Positions 1 to 10,619 of a stretch of DNA of 64,000 nucleotides are shown in pieces. Positions within the stretch are counted from its first letter, which is position 1, and every line of letters begins with the position of its first letter. This DNA is from Rotaria sordida. Taxonomy: Eukaryota; Rotifera; Eurotatoria; Philodinida; Philodinidae. Position numbers and translations under genes: made by a program. The stretch is from the NCBI GenBank assembly GCA_905250125.1, contig CAJNOL010000776.1:1-64000 (forward strand), given 5' to 3'. Below the pieces are notes generated by a model, which searched no databases, was not told the DNA's origin, and saw only the letters and a program-made list of their open reading frames with translations.

Positions 1-1815
1 TTTTTTGTGAAATTTGAGATTATCTCTGTTTTTTTCGTTGCTGTTTATGGAAGAAACTAAGTTGTATACTCTTTCATATAAAATAAAAGCTTGAAAATCG
101 TACTGTGAATGTAAACGATTGTGATTTTGACGGGATGATAACAGTAAATCACTCGATTCATAGAAAATATGTTTTATATTAATTATAGATCAGAACAGAG
201 ATACATTTTTATCATCGTAGATCTTCACAGTTAAAATATCAAAGAAAAAAAAGGTGAAATTCCATAATCGATAGTATTTTTTATTCGATGTAGGCATGTT
301 TATTAAGAAATGATCTAGTATTACGAAAACTCATTGAAGATTGAGTAACTTTTATATAGAACATTTTTTTATATATCGTTTCTTTTTGTAGTAAAATGTT
401 GAACTCTAAACTTCTGACAAAGAACTCCATTTTTTTAAATTTCCTAACGGGCAAGATGTTTTGAATAACTCATCTTTGATTAAAGAAAAATCAATGAAGT
501 TTTTGCTATTAATAGATCTAAATGGTATCTATTCGATATTTTTCTTTTATCATTACGAGAATACAGGTATTACAATGTAAAAAAATAAAAATTCATAACG
601 TTTGCTCATGTTGTTCAACATCACTTCGGTACTTATTTTTATTAGAATTTATTTCTCGATGACGGCTTTCCTCTTAAACAACACTGATTGTGTCCGGTAC
701 TCTTACAATATCGAAATATGCATAGGAAGCGATACGTCATCTATAATAATTAGACGTTTTACACATAACGATAGTTTCTGTATATTGAAATCGTTCGATT
801 TAAACGTACTTCATGAATTAATCATCGAAATGTTAAACTAGAACACGACAATTTCCAGCACTTTTTTTTTTACAAATGTTTTCTTTCAATTATACACTGA
901 TTCTCATTCAAATATATTACGACAAGTTCTTGTATTGATGACAGAAGATAGATAATTTCATAATACATAACAAATTCTATTTAGTCTATTAACATATATC
1001 TTTTTTCTTCTTCTAACCGAAGGAATCTCTTCAGATGTCTCCTTCCGATTTCAATTATTTATTGCTGATATAATATTCTAGAGACCTCTCTGTACGACCT
1101 AAGATTATCGAAAAAATTACGTTGTTGAATATTATCTTGAAACATTATCTTGATTTCAAGATCATGTATAAAGTAGCTCATAGATCAGACATACGAACTC
1201 TTCAAGCTCTAAAAATTTGTCCTATAAATTACTGTATATGAGACCTTCAAATAGAGATAGTTTCAAGATGAAATTCAAAAACACGATTTTTCCAATAACT
1301 TGAAGTCTTAGAGAGATCTCTGATAAATACACACACTAGAAATTCAATAGCTCTGTTAAGTTTCAATATAACTTCAAATTCTATTAAGGTTTTCACTAGA
1401 ATACTATAAGCAAAAAACATGATCATTGAAATCAGAAGACAACACATAGGGAAGCTTTCTCGTAAATTACTCTGCCGAAGTAGTTTGTAATATTCAAGTT
1501 TTTTTCTTATCCTATTATAACGTTATTAACGATTTCAAAATTAGTTCCTTCAAATTTAACTTTATTTCATTGTAGCAAAAAGAAAATTAATTCTTTCGTT
1601 TTTGACAATGTGATCTAAAATTCCTAGAATCATTCTATTAAAAATCTTCACAGAGAAAATATTTCACAGAAATACTAATGAAACCTTATATTAACATGTA
1701 TTGCTTTTTGTACATCATATAAACGAAAATATTCGACTTTTTATATCGTCTACGTAAAAGCAATGATATGCAATTGACAAAAAAAGATTCAAATTCTTAT
1801 GTTTTTTGTTTTTAC
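1..1815. other. Non-coding stretch, probably intron or 3' flank of GNPAT
   Basis: No reading frame here resembles a protein family on either strand; the short ORFs lack coding character. The GNPAT exon upstream ends at a splice donor (GTAAAA, reading leftwards from 1815), so this stretch should be intron leading to a final exon to the left of the window. A small inverted-repeat element lies at 1079-1322. Confidence 0.5.
1079..1322. repeat. Short inverted-repeat (MITE-like) element
   Basis: Imperfect inverted arms of about 60 nt at 1079-1142 and 1259-1322. The left arm begins gagacctctctg and ends attatcttgaaac; the reverse complement of the right arm begins gagatctctcta and ends tttcatcttgaaac. 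There is no coding capacity. It sits in the presumed last intron of the GNPAT gene. No target-site duplication was recognised. Confidence 0.6.
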
Positions 1816-4797
1816 CTGAGAATTAACTTGACATGCCAGTAGAATATAAGCTGGTTTAGCAAGTAAATGCAAACATGTATTTCGATACATAATCATTTTC
1901 ATAATAAGAGCAGCATCGACTAGACGATCACCAGTCATTTTCAATTTTAAATGATTATTTCCAGTAAGTTCAAATACATCTGAATAAATTGATAAAAGAC
2001 GTTGTTTTAAATTATTTTTATCATTATTTGATGGCCAGAATATTTGATAATGAGTAGAAAAATCTTCAATCACACTTGTATTCTCAATAAACAATGTATT
2101 TTTATCAATAAATAATTGTTCCATTGATATTGATCGATTTTTAGGCATCACTACTGACGAATTAAGAAAAGAAAATGCAGTAACAGTTATTGGATAGATT
2201 ATTGTTAAACATTGTTGTTCATTTACAATTCGATAAGAAAGTTCATTAAGAAAGTTTTGTTCGAATTCATTAAATCCATCTTGTTGACAAATAGAACGTG
2301 GTTGAATACCACGTGGAATACAACGGTCAAAAGTATCACAACGACCTGAAATAATTAAAAAGAATTTATAAATTTTTCAAAAAAAATAGATCAAACAAAA
2401 TTGCATTTTTTCTGACTAATTTTCTTCTATACAATATTCAAGATTTATCTACTAGAGGGAAATGCCTAAAAAAAGATATATTTGATAACTAGATGCATTA
2501 GTGTGAAAAGGGTAATAGAAAGTTAGTGTTTATGAGAAATAGTTGGTGCATTTACGGCAAATAATGCATTTATCTTAAAAGCTAATTGATTGATACGACA
2601 AAGTTAAATAATAATAATAATAATAATCTAATCTAATCAACATGAACTCATTAAGTCAAAACATTAAAAAAGAATATTTTGAGCATGAGTACGGATTCTT
2701 TTACTATCTGTTATTATATTAATAATATATTTCGATGACGTATAGAGGTGTGAGAGACTATAATTCAGCAGACAGTGAAACATGGATTGTCTAGTAAGGA
2801 AAGAACTATCTGTCAGAATTTGACAGACAGTTTTCAGGCAAGTAGTCAAAATTTTAGTAAATACAATGCAAAAAAGTGGAAGGGAGTGCATCCACCGCTA
2901 GTCTCTTGTTTATCAAGATTCATGAATATATCTTTTTTTTTGGTGATTAAAAACATTCATACCGATAACTTTAGTACTTTCATTGCAATGGACGAAAGCT
3001 TTTTGCAATTCGAAAGTTTTTCTCATGTTCAATAAGTATCTTTTGAAATTCAGTCAGTACTATCTGTAATACTCAACAAATAATGAAAATGATATTAATG
3101 AAGAGTATGCTTTATGCATAGTAATAGGACGAATGTCCTAAAGCCGCCAGGATTGAAAGAGGAGTCGGTGACTCAGGAAACCGATCAGAAGATTTTTGCT
3201 AACATTGATTGGATCTGGAAGGGAGGGTTATACGATGCTTTAGGAATTGCTGAGCGAAAAAACAATAAAACTCTAGAACTATACTGGAGAAAAACGAAAA
3301 CTTTTTTAAGATTTGGGATCATTCCCACGACTTACTTCCTGCTCTGGACTAGAGTGCATCGGGACCAACATTTTCGCACTCGGACCCAACTCGACGGCTC
3401 TACTCCAAACACCCCTGAGCTCTAATAATTTTTCTTGTGTTTACTTCCCAATAAAAATCACAAAAACTTGATAAAATAATTTATTCAATAGAATGTTTCT
3501 TTCTTTTTTTAACCTCATTAATCTTTTATATCTTTCAATTCATTGTGAATGATAATTTTTTTTTTGTCTCTAATATTCTAAATAACATACTATTTGATTT
3601 ATTTTCTTGTCGTTTTTTAAATAATTCATAAGCATCATGTATATGAATTGGTTGACTAAATTTGACAATCATTGTTCCAAATGATTTTTTTAATATTTGT
3701 ATTGATTTAAATAAACCACTTTTTGATTCTTTTGGTTTTGGTATACCTAATAATTCATTTGCATGTAAATTATCTTCTAAAACTTTTTCATAATTAATTG
3801 AAATAGGTATTAATATTAAATTATCAATTTGTCGATGAAAATAACATTCTAAACATGATTTTAACATACCTTGTCGAACAGGTAATAAAGTTTTTAATGT
3901 TCTTGAACGTGCACCTTCAATAAAAAATTCTAATGGATAATCTCCATGTATCACATGTGTTTTAACATATTCATCAAATATAGTCCAATAAAGTAAATCT
4001 GTACGAAATGAACGACGTATAAAAAATGCACCACAATGACGAAGTAAATTTGATAATAAACCTAGACCAAGAAAATCTTGTGCAGCTGCGATACATGGTA
4101 ATGGAATATTATATTCAAAACATAAATATGTTAATATAATAAAATCCATATAACTTCGATGTGTTGGTAAATAAATAATTCTTGGTGATGTTATATAATG
4201 TTTTGTTATTAATGGTGATGGTAATAAATTTCTATCGGAATTTATTGATGATGATGATGATGAACGTGAAAATGTATTTAATATAGCAAATAATGTTGAT
4301 GATATTGTTATTGGTGATGATGGTATAGTTGTTGATGAATTTATTGGTTTTAAACAATATAAATGATATATATAATCAATACTATTTCGTTCAATATAAA
4401 TATTTTCATAAACTTGATTAAATATTTTAGCAAATATAAATGCAAGAAAACGTGCTGATCGAAGATTTAAACGATGAGACATTTCTTGAATAATAGTTTT
4501 AGCTTGTTCATATGTATTTGTTTCATTATTTAATGTTTCAATTGTATATTTTAATGCTAAACTATTTAAAACATCAGATTTAATTTGTTCAGAATTTCTT
4601 GGTAATATTTTATAATGTACAGGTGTTATTATTGATAATATTTGTGTATTTTTATTAATTAATTGTTTTGATTTAATTGATTGTTCTTTATTATCAAATA
4701 ATGGATGATGCCAAGTTTTTAATGACCATAATAAATCACTTGATTGTCGATGACGATATATAATATCATCATATTCAATAGAATTAAATATTGACAT
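1816..4797 (-). CDS. GNPAT: Dihydroxyacetone-phosphate acyltransferase (GNPAT), C-terminus missing
   Basis: In animals this peroxisomal enzyme acylates dihydroxyacetone phosphate, the first step of plasmalogen (ether lipid) synthesis. Exons: 4797-3591 and 2345-1816; the first junction (donor GTATGT, acceptor TTTCAG) keeps phase 1 exactly. Acyltransferase motifs are intact: HRSYMD (residues 213-218, the HX4D catalytic block), GAFFIRR (256-262), FIEGARSR (292-299) and LILIPIS (327-333). Exon 2 carries the family's C-terminal domain, with blocks equivalent to those of human GNPAT. A Ser/Ile-rich stretch at about residues 153-186 looks like a lineage insertion. The model gives about 579 residues; human GNPAT is about 680, so roughly 100 C-terminal residues must lie in an exon outside the window. 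The start ATG is 2 nt after an acceptor-like TTCTAG and only 38 nt from the thymidylate kinase stop. Confidence 0.88.
2346..3590 (-). other. Large GNPAT intron with a GC-richer insert
   Basis: A 1.25-kb intron in a gene set whose introns are mostly under 100 nt. At about 3110-3425 it contains a clearly less AT-rich block with a 103-codon open frame on the plus strand that matches no family I recognise. It could be the remains of a mobile element. No terminal repeats were identified. Confidence 0.45.
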
Positions 4798-4800
4798 ATC

Positions 4801-4835
4801 TAGAATATAAAACAAAAATATATATTTTTTTTTGT
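4801..4835 (-). promoter_or_regulatory. 35-nt intercistronic gap with trans-splice acceptor (operon signal)
   Basis: On the minus strand the thymidylate kinase stop (TAG, 4838-4836) is followed by a 35-nt A/T-rich spacer ending in a polypyrimidine-like TTTTATATTCTAG, then AT and the GNPAT ATG. The gap is too small for a promoter plus terminator. An AG acceptor with no upstream exon fits spliced-leader trans-splicing of a polycistronic transcript. Confidence 0.65.
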
Positions 4836-5498
4836 CTAATTATCTTTCCATAATTCATCAATATGATTGTTTTTAATTCCATTAATACAATCTTTTACAT
4901 ATAAACGTATTTCATTTTGTATGGATTCTTTATCACGCATATTTTTATTATCGTTATCTAATACATTAATATCTTGCCATTGTTCTGATGATGATAAACG
5001 TAATTGTTCAAAATAAAATTCAACTTTATCTTGAAAAGATTTTGTTTCATAACGTTCATCACCTGTATAAGATAAACTATTTGTTTGTTTATTACGATGA
5101 AAATAAAGAACAAGATCAGGTTTAAGTAAACCAATATCACATGATTGACACCAATTTTTATCAAGACCTTTAGCTTGTGTAAATGCAATACCAGAATAAG
5201 CATAACGATCAACAATTAATGTATAACCTTGAAGAAGTTTTGTACGCATTGTATCAATACATTCCCAACGATTAGCAGAAAATAAAAGATGAATTGTATG
5301 ATCATTAAATTCAATTTTACGTTGTAAATAACTATCGATTAATGAACCTATTTCTGTTGAACGATTAGGAAATGCTAAACGTTCACAAAGAAGGTCACAT
5401 TCATGAGAAAGATAGTCATATAAAAGTTTGCTTTGTGTAGTTTTACCAATTCGATCAAGACCTTCAAAAATAATTAAAGCTCCTCGTTTCGTAGCCAT
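4836..5498 (-). CDS. DTYMK: Thymidylate (dTMP) kinase
   Basis: Phosphorylates dTMP to dTDP for DNA synthesis. Single exon of 220 residues (human about 212). The P-loop GLDRIGKT is at residues 13-20, followed by a second Thr; the DRY motif (residues 97-99, VDRYAYSG) is the nucleotide and Mg-binding block; the lid/adenine region has GDERYE at 146-151. All expected catalytic landmarks are present. The start is the first ATG of a frame reading MATKRG; an acceptor-like TTTGTTTCAG lies 39 nt upstream and the leader holds a three-codon upstream ORF (ATG at 5514). It is the middle gene of a minus-strand cluster, 162 nt after the CEP95 stop and 38 nt before the GNPAT start. The lack of introns is unusual beside its intron-rich neighbours. 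Confidence 0.95.
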   Translation of the reverse strand: MATKRGALIIFEGLDRIGKTTQSKLLYDYLSHECDLLCERLAFPNRSTEIGSLIDSYLQRKIEFNDHTIHLLFSANRWECIDTMRTKLLQGYTLIVDRYAYSGIAFTQAKGLDKNWCQSCDIGLLKPDLVLYFHRNKQTNSLSYTGDERYETKSFQDKVEFYFEQLRLSSSEQWQDINVLDNDNKNMRDKESIQNEIRLYVKDCINGIKNNHIDELWKDN

Positions 5499-5660
5499 AA
5501 ATTATCTGACCATAGGATTATTATCACAGAATAAAATCTGAAACAAAAGAACAAAAAAAACCTATTTATTTTTATTCTCATTAATTATACTGTTTAGAAA
5601 ATTGAATTAGACAAAAACAAAGTAAAACTACATTTCTACGAATTCCTACACAAACAAATA

Positions 5661-8600
5661 TTAAACTTTGGTCGTTATTCGAGCTTGAGTTAAATTTTCT
5701 TTTAAACGTTCTAAATCTAATTGACGATAATGTATATAATCATCATTTTGACTTAATTGATCTTGTAATTGTTTTATATCTGATTCAAGTTGTTTACGTA
5801 ATTGTACACGTTGTTTATTTAATTCTAATTTATCTTCACGATCATTTGTACGTTGTATAACTGATTCCTTTTGTTCAAGTTCTTTAAACATATTAAGACG
5901 TTGTTGATAATAATTTTCAAGAGATTCTAATTGATTACGATAACGTGCAAGAAATAAACCATTATATTCTTGTTTATATTTTTTCATTTCATGTAAACGT
6001 TCACGTTGAATACGTATCGAATCTTTATAAGCTTGTTTTAATATTAATTCTTCATTAGTACGTTTTTTTAATAAACGTTTTCGTTGATCAAGACAATATT
6101 GTTGAAAATAACGACGTACACGTGCTTGTTGAATACGTTGATCACGAACTTTTGATTTAAGAATACGTTCAGCTGATTGTTTTAATTGAATATCTTGCTA
6201 GAAAAAAAAAGAACAGAATTTTATTTATTTTATTAAATGAAACAATAATGTTTGATTATATTACCTGACGTTGTAAACTACCTAATTCTTTACGTAGAAT
6301 TTCAGTCATTTGATCGTGTTTTTCCTTGACTTTTTCAACCTAAAAGATATGATCATATACAGTACTGATCAAAAAATATAAGGTTAATAGATTTTTGATT
6401 TTTTTTTTATGATACCAGTCATTCAGTTTATGTTCAAATAGTGATTTGAATAGCCAATGAAATTCTCTATCAAAGGCATTCCATACAGAAATTTTATATG
6501 TAGACTATGACAAAGCGAAATTTACTATAGTATTGCTAAAAAAAAAGTTAAAAACGGCAGTTTTTTTGTGATGCTTATAACTTCTTAAGGGCAGGTCGTA
6601 CGAGATGCAGTGAATCCTAATTTTATTCAGGTTTCTATGCTCTTTACTATGATTCTTTTATAAACTAATTTTCACGCAGCCTTCTAGGACCTAAAAACAT
6701 TCGTGTTTGGTTGTTCGGAAATCTTCCTCGTATGATCCATATATGAAATTTCTATATAGAAGTCATTTAATAGAGAACTTTATTGGCTATCAAACTACTA
6801 GTTGAATTTAAGTTGAATGCCTACGATCGTAGCAAAAAAAATCAATAATACATTGGTCTTATATTTTTCACCGAAACTATAAATTTCTATGAAATTAGAG
6901 ATTCATTTAATAAGTTTAAAACATATAGAAAGAAAGGATTGATGATGATTATAACTTTATGCATTAATCATTTCAATAAGAAGAAAACATTCACTTAAAA
7001 TATTCATACACATGGTGTGTTCTATTGATTTTATTCTCACAAGTTTTGTATGTTTTCTATTCTTACATCATTCATATTTCCTTGTTTAGTATTGAGAAGT
7101 TCAATTCTTGATTTAAATACATTATCAATGTGTTTACTAAATTGTTCATTAAGTTTGGCTTGCATTTCAGTTGAGACATAAATTCCAGGAAATTGTTCAT
7201 TTAATACTTGAATTATATCATGTTCATTACCAAGTAATAAACGATGTTTATTTGTTGTTTTTATATTTGTTGGGGTATCATTATCAGTTATTGTTGTTGA
7301 ATCATTAAATTCATCTTTATGTACAATTGGTCGTACGTTTAATGTATTTGTTGATGCACGAAGAAAACCTTTTTGTAATGAATTTTGTCTTATTTTTGAT
7401 GAAGCTGAATGTGAACGATGAAGTTGAAATTGATGTTCATTAAGTCGTAATGTTGATGTATCTATTTCATGATGTTGCATATCATGACGTTCTTTCTTAT
7501 TTTGTAATAATGTTCTTGTTGATTTATAATCATCAAGATCATCATTAAAATTTTGTTCAAGAAAATGATTTAAATTTGATTTTAAATTATATTGTTCTTG
7601 AAGATGATTTCGAATTTGATAAAATTCATCACTATGATTTAAACGATTACGTCCTATTGTTGTTGTACTTGTTGTTATTAAAGAATCTTGTAATTTTGGT
7701 CTAAAAGAAAAATACAAAAATTTAAACGATTTTTGTTTAAAATTTAAAGAATGTTTCATAATAGCTGAGGATAAATTACCAACAGCATTTTTCATATTTT
7801 TTCTTGATGTAGAAGACTGAGATTTTTATCACATATATGTGTCTAATAAACATCTTTTATTTTACAAAGTATCAGCTCTCTAGCTAAAACTCATGATAAA
7901 TTGCATGAACAACATTAACATACATGAATTGTCATACTAGATTTTGTAATATTTTTACTACGTAGTCAATCGTGACAGAATAGTAGAGCCTATCGGACCT
8001 ATTCTGAGCCTATCCGATGGACTGTATGGAATGATTAAGGATTGTTTCAAATATATAGGAATGCATTTATATCTAAAATCTTTTAAATTTAATGACAAAT
8101 TTTATTCTTAAATGTTCATCAGTTACGAAAACAGAATAGAGATTTTTCTGTGCAACAGAAATAATAGATAACATACTTGATCAATTACAATAGGTCATAG
8201 AAAGCAATGGATCATCATATGTTTATAAATATCATTGGTCAAGAAATAAATATATTACAAAAATCAAATATAAATATTTATGTATTTTAATCTTGTTCAG
8301 TTCATGTATGTCAGCACTAGTTTTAGTTAAAGAGCTAAAATTTTAGAGAATTAAAGCTCTCTATTAGATTTATCTATATGATAAAAATTTCAATCTTCTA
8401 TTTAAAATGATATCTCTTTTTCGTTGGATTTCAATCATATTACTTTGTTTGTTCATGAATATCATTTGGTTTAATAGGTTTTGGTGTTTGTTGCGATTGT
8501 TTATCATTAAGAATTAATGCTAAATCATCCTCAATATCATCATATTCTTTTTTATTACTCATCGTAGGTGCATCATTACGTTTACTTTGTTGTTTTTTAT

Positions 8601-9726
8601 TATATTTATCATTTGTTAAATCATTCAATAATAAACGTAAATCTGACGCTGTTGTAGACGGCGTATCTAATTAACGAGAAAAAAGAAACAAAAAATTTCA
8701 GCTTTAAAATAATATATTCAAATTAAAAACCTTGTGATAATCGTGAAAGATTAAGTACTTCAGATGACATTTGTACTGTTTGTTCGAAACGACATAATAA
8801 TGCTTGATATTTTTCTTGTAAATCTTCAACAACAGTATCATGTTCAATATTTTCTTGTTGACGTCGACGAGTAGTAGGTGAATTCGATGGTGAAACAATT
8901 GGACTAATTTCAGTATAAACAAGACTATTTGCAGCAGCTATATCATTACCAAATGCTCGTCGTCGATCAGCTAATTGAGCAATTTGAGCACCAAGAGATG
9001 AAGCTTGAACACTTGATCGATCTGAACTAAGAGGTGGAACTTGTATTCGAGTTCCATGAGCTAGGGAACAAAAAATAATATATATATATAAATTCATATT
9101 ATTAAATCCTATTAGAAAATTTTTCAAACCTATTTCATCACCTTCTTGTCTATCATTTTTAATCCAATGATAAACATCAGTTAATATTTCAACTAAATCT
9201 TCCATAGCATATAAATCTCCATTAGCTACTTGTTCACCCGATATATGTGAAAGATCAAATTCAACTGTATCAAAACATAAAGCATTAATTACACATTGAA
9301 TATTGTGTATTTCATCAGCAAGATTACGAACAGGCGTACGAACATCTAGAATATTAAAAAAGAAAAAAATATATATATTTGTTTGAAATTTAACTCATTT
9401 GTGCTAACCATTTAATTGACATGAGCATATCTTTTCATAAATTGGAATGAGAACTGGGCTGGCAAATTCACTAATGGAACGGATACGACGATCAATACCA
9501 AGAGATTCAAGAAGATAATTTGTACCACGAACGATATCTAAACATATAATACTTGCAACTAAAATAATAATATAGCTTTAAATTTTTTTTCCAAAACTAG
9601 TCTATTGTCTTCTTTTTTCGAATTTTTATTTTAACACCTGACAATAAACATTTTGCTTTTGATTCTAGCAGTTATACACCTACCGATTCGTTCAGGTGGT
9701 GGTTCAATATATGGTTCTTGTACCAT
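5661..9726 (-). CDS. CEP95: CEP95-like centrosomal coiled-coil protein
   Basis: Eight exons: 9726-9684, 9537-9409, 9345-9130, 9060-8731, 8666-8444, 7700-7067, 6339-6265, 6197-5661; every junction keeps phase and gives 728 residues (human CEP95 is about 820). The N-terminal part (YLLESLGIDRRIRSISEF, then LSHISGEQVANGD) follows the globular N-terminal region of vertebrate CEP95. The middle is low-complexity and Ser/Thr-rich. The C-terminal 200 residues are a long basic coiled coil ending with QLQDQLSQNDD, the most recognisable block of the family. In vertebrates CEP95 is a centrosome and spindle-pole protein of poorly known role. An acceptor-like TATTCTAG lies 14 nt before the ATG. It is the first gene of the putative CEP95-DTYMK-GNPAT operon. 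Intron 6 (6340-7066) carries a dispersed repeat. Confidence 0.85.
6555..6800. repeat. Dispersed repeat copy in CEP95 intron 6
   Basis: This block shares ordered sequence with the right arm of the foldback element at 11.5 kb: TTTTTGTGAT near the start, then TTCTAGGACCTAAAAAC (about 6691) and a block near ATATGAAAT. The two copies are clearly diverged. It is non-coding. Confidence 0.5.
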
Positions 9727-10619
9727 ATTATTCTCTTAATCTAGAATACATATTATATGCAATCTGAATAGAAAAACGAAAGGTAAAAACTCCTTTTAAT
9801 TATACGTATACAATTAATAAAAAACAGACAATTCTTTATGTCATCATCGTCTCTTTTTTCCTGAATATATATATATATATATATATATGATAATATTTAT
9901 ACAGAATGTATTTATGTGCATGTAGCATGAATAAATGAGTGTCTGGTTTGGTCAATATCACTAGCAAGCACGGAAGAAAAAAAACAACAAGACAATTCAT
10001 CTTGTATCAAAGAAACATGAAAGAAGAAAACAAAATCGGAAGAAATCAAATAGAAAAAAAAAAAGAAGCAGGAGAAAAATCAAATGCAATATTATATATG
10101 AGAATCAAAAATGTTGTTATATTTATACAAAAATATACGGATTATCCTCAAATGACACTCTTCAATACGAGGAGAAGAGAAAACCTACTGTTCTCGCGAG
10201 TCATTCACGCGCGATTCTTGTTATAGCAAAAACAAAAAGAAAAGAAGAAATAAATAAATAGACAAAAAAGAAAGAAAGAAAACTAGTAAGCCAAGTAGGT
10301 TTGAATTGCATAGATATCAAAGAACAAGAAATGAAACACAAGATCGAATTCAGTGTAAACAAAACAAAACAAAAACAACTTGACTCACGCATGCACATTT
10401 AAACGAGTTCATTATAGAAAAAGAGAAAATGTGAAAGTTGCTGTTATAACACATTTTACATATCATATGCAAAAAAAAAAAGAACAAGAAAAAGAGACGG
10501 AAAGATGAGCATTGAATTATATATTTATTTTTGTTTTATCAGTGAATACAAAAATAGAGAACGGAAAAGCAAAAAAGAATATTAAAGTTTTCCTTTTTTT
10601 TTTTTTTTTTTGTCTTCAA
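9727..10619. other. Intergenic region, A-rich, with an (AT)n tract
   Basis: This lies between the CEP95 start (minus, going left) and the ZFAND4 stop (minus). It is mostly purine-rich low-complexity DNA, with an (AT)n microsatellite at about 9865-9888. The 95-codon plus-strand ORF at 9939 is Lys-rich low complexity and I do not believe it is a gene. The CEP95 promoter should be in the left part. Confidence 0.6.

Noticed and set aside
602..841. 79-codon plus-strand ORF
   Set aside because: No family resemblance, no splice context, and atypical residue mix; expected by chance in AT-rich DNA.
9939..10226. 95-codon Lys-rich ORF
   Set aside because: Its composition simply reflects purine-rich low-complexity DNA.
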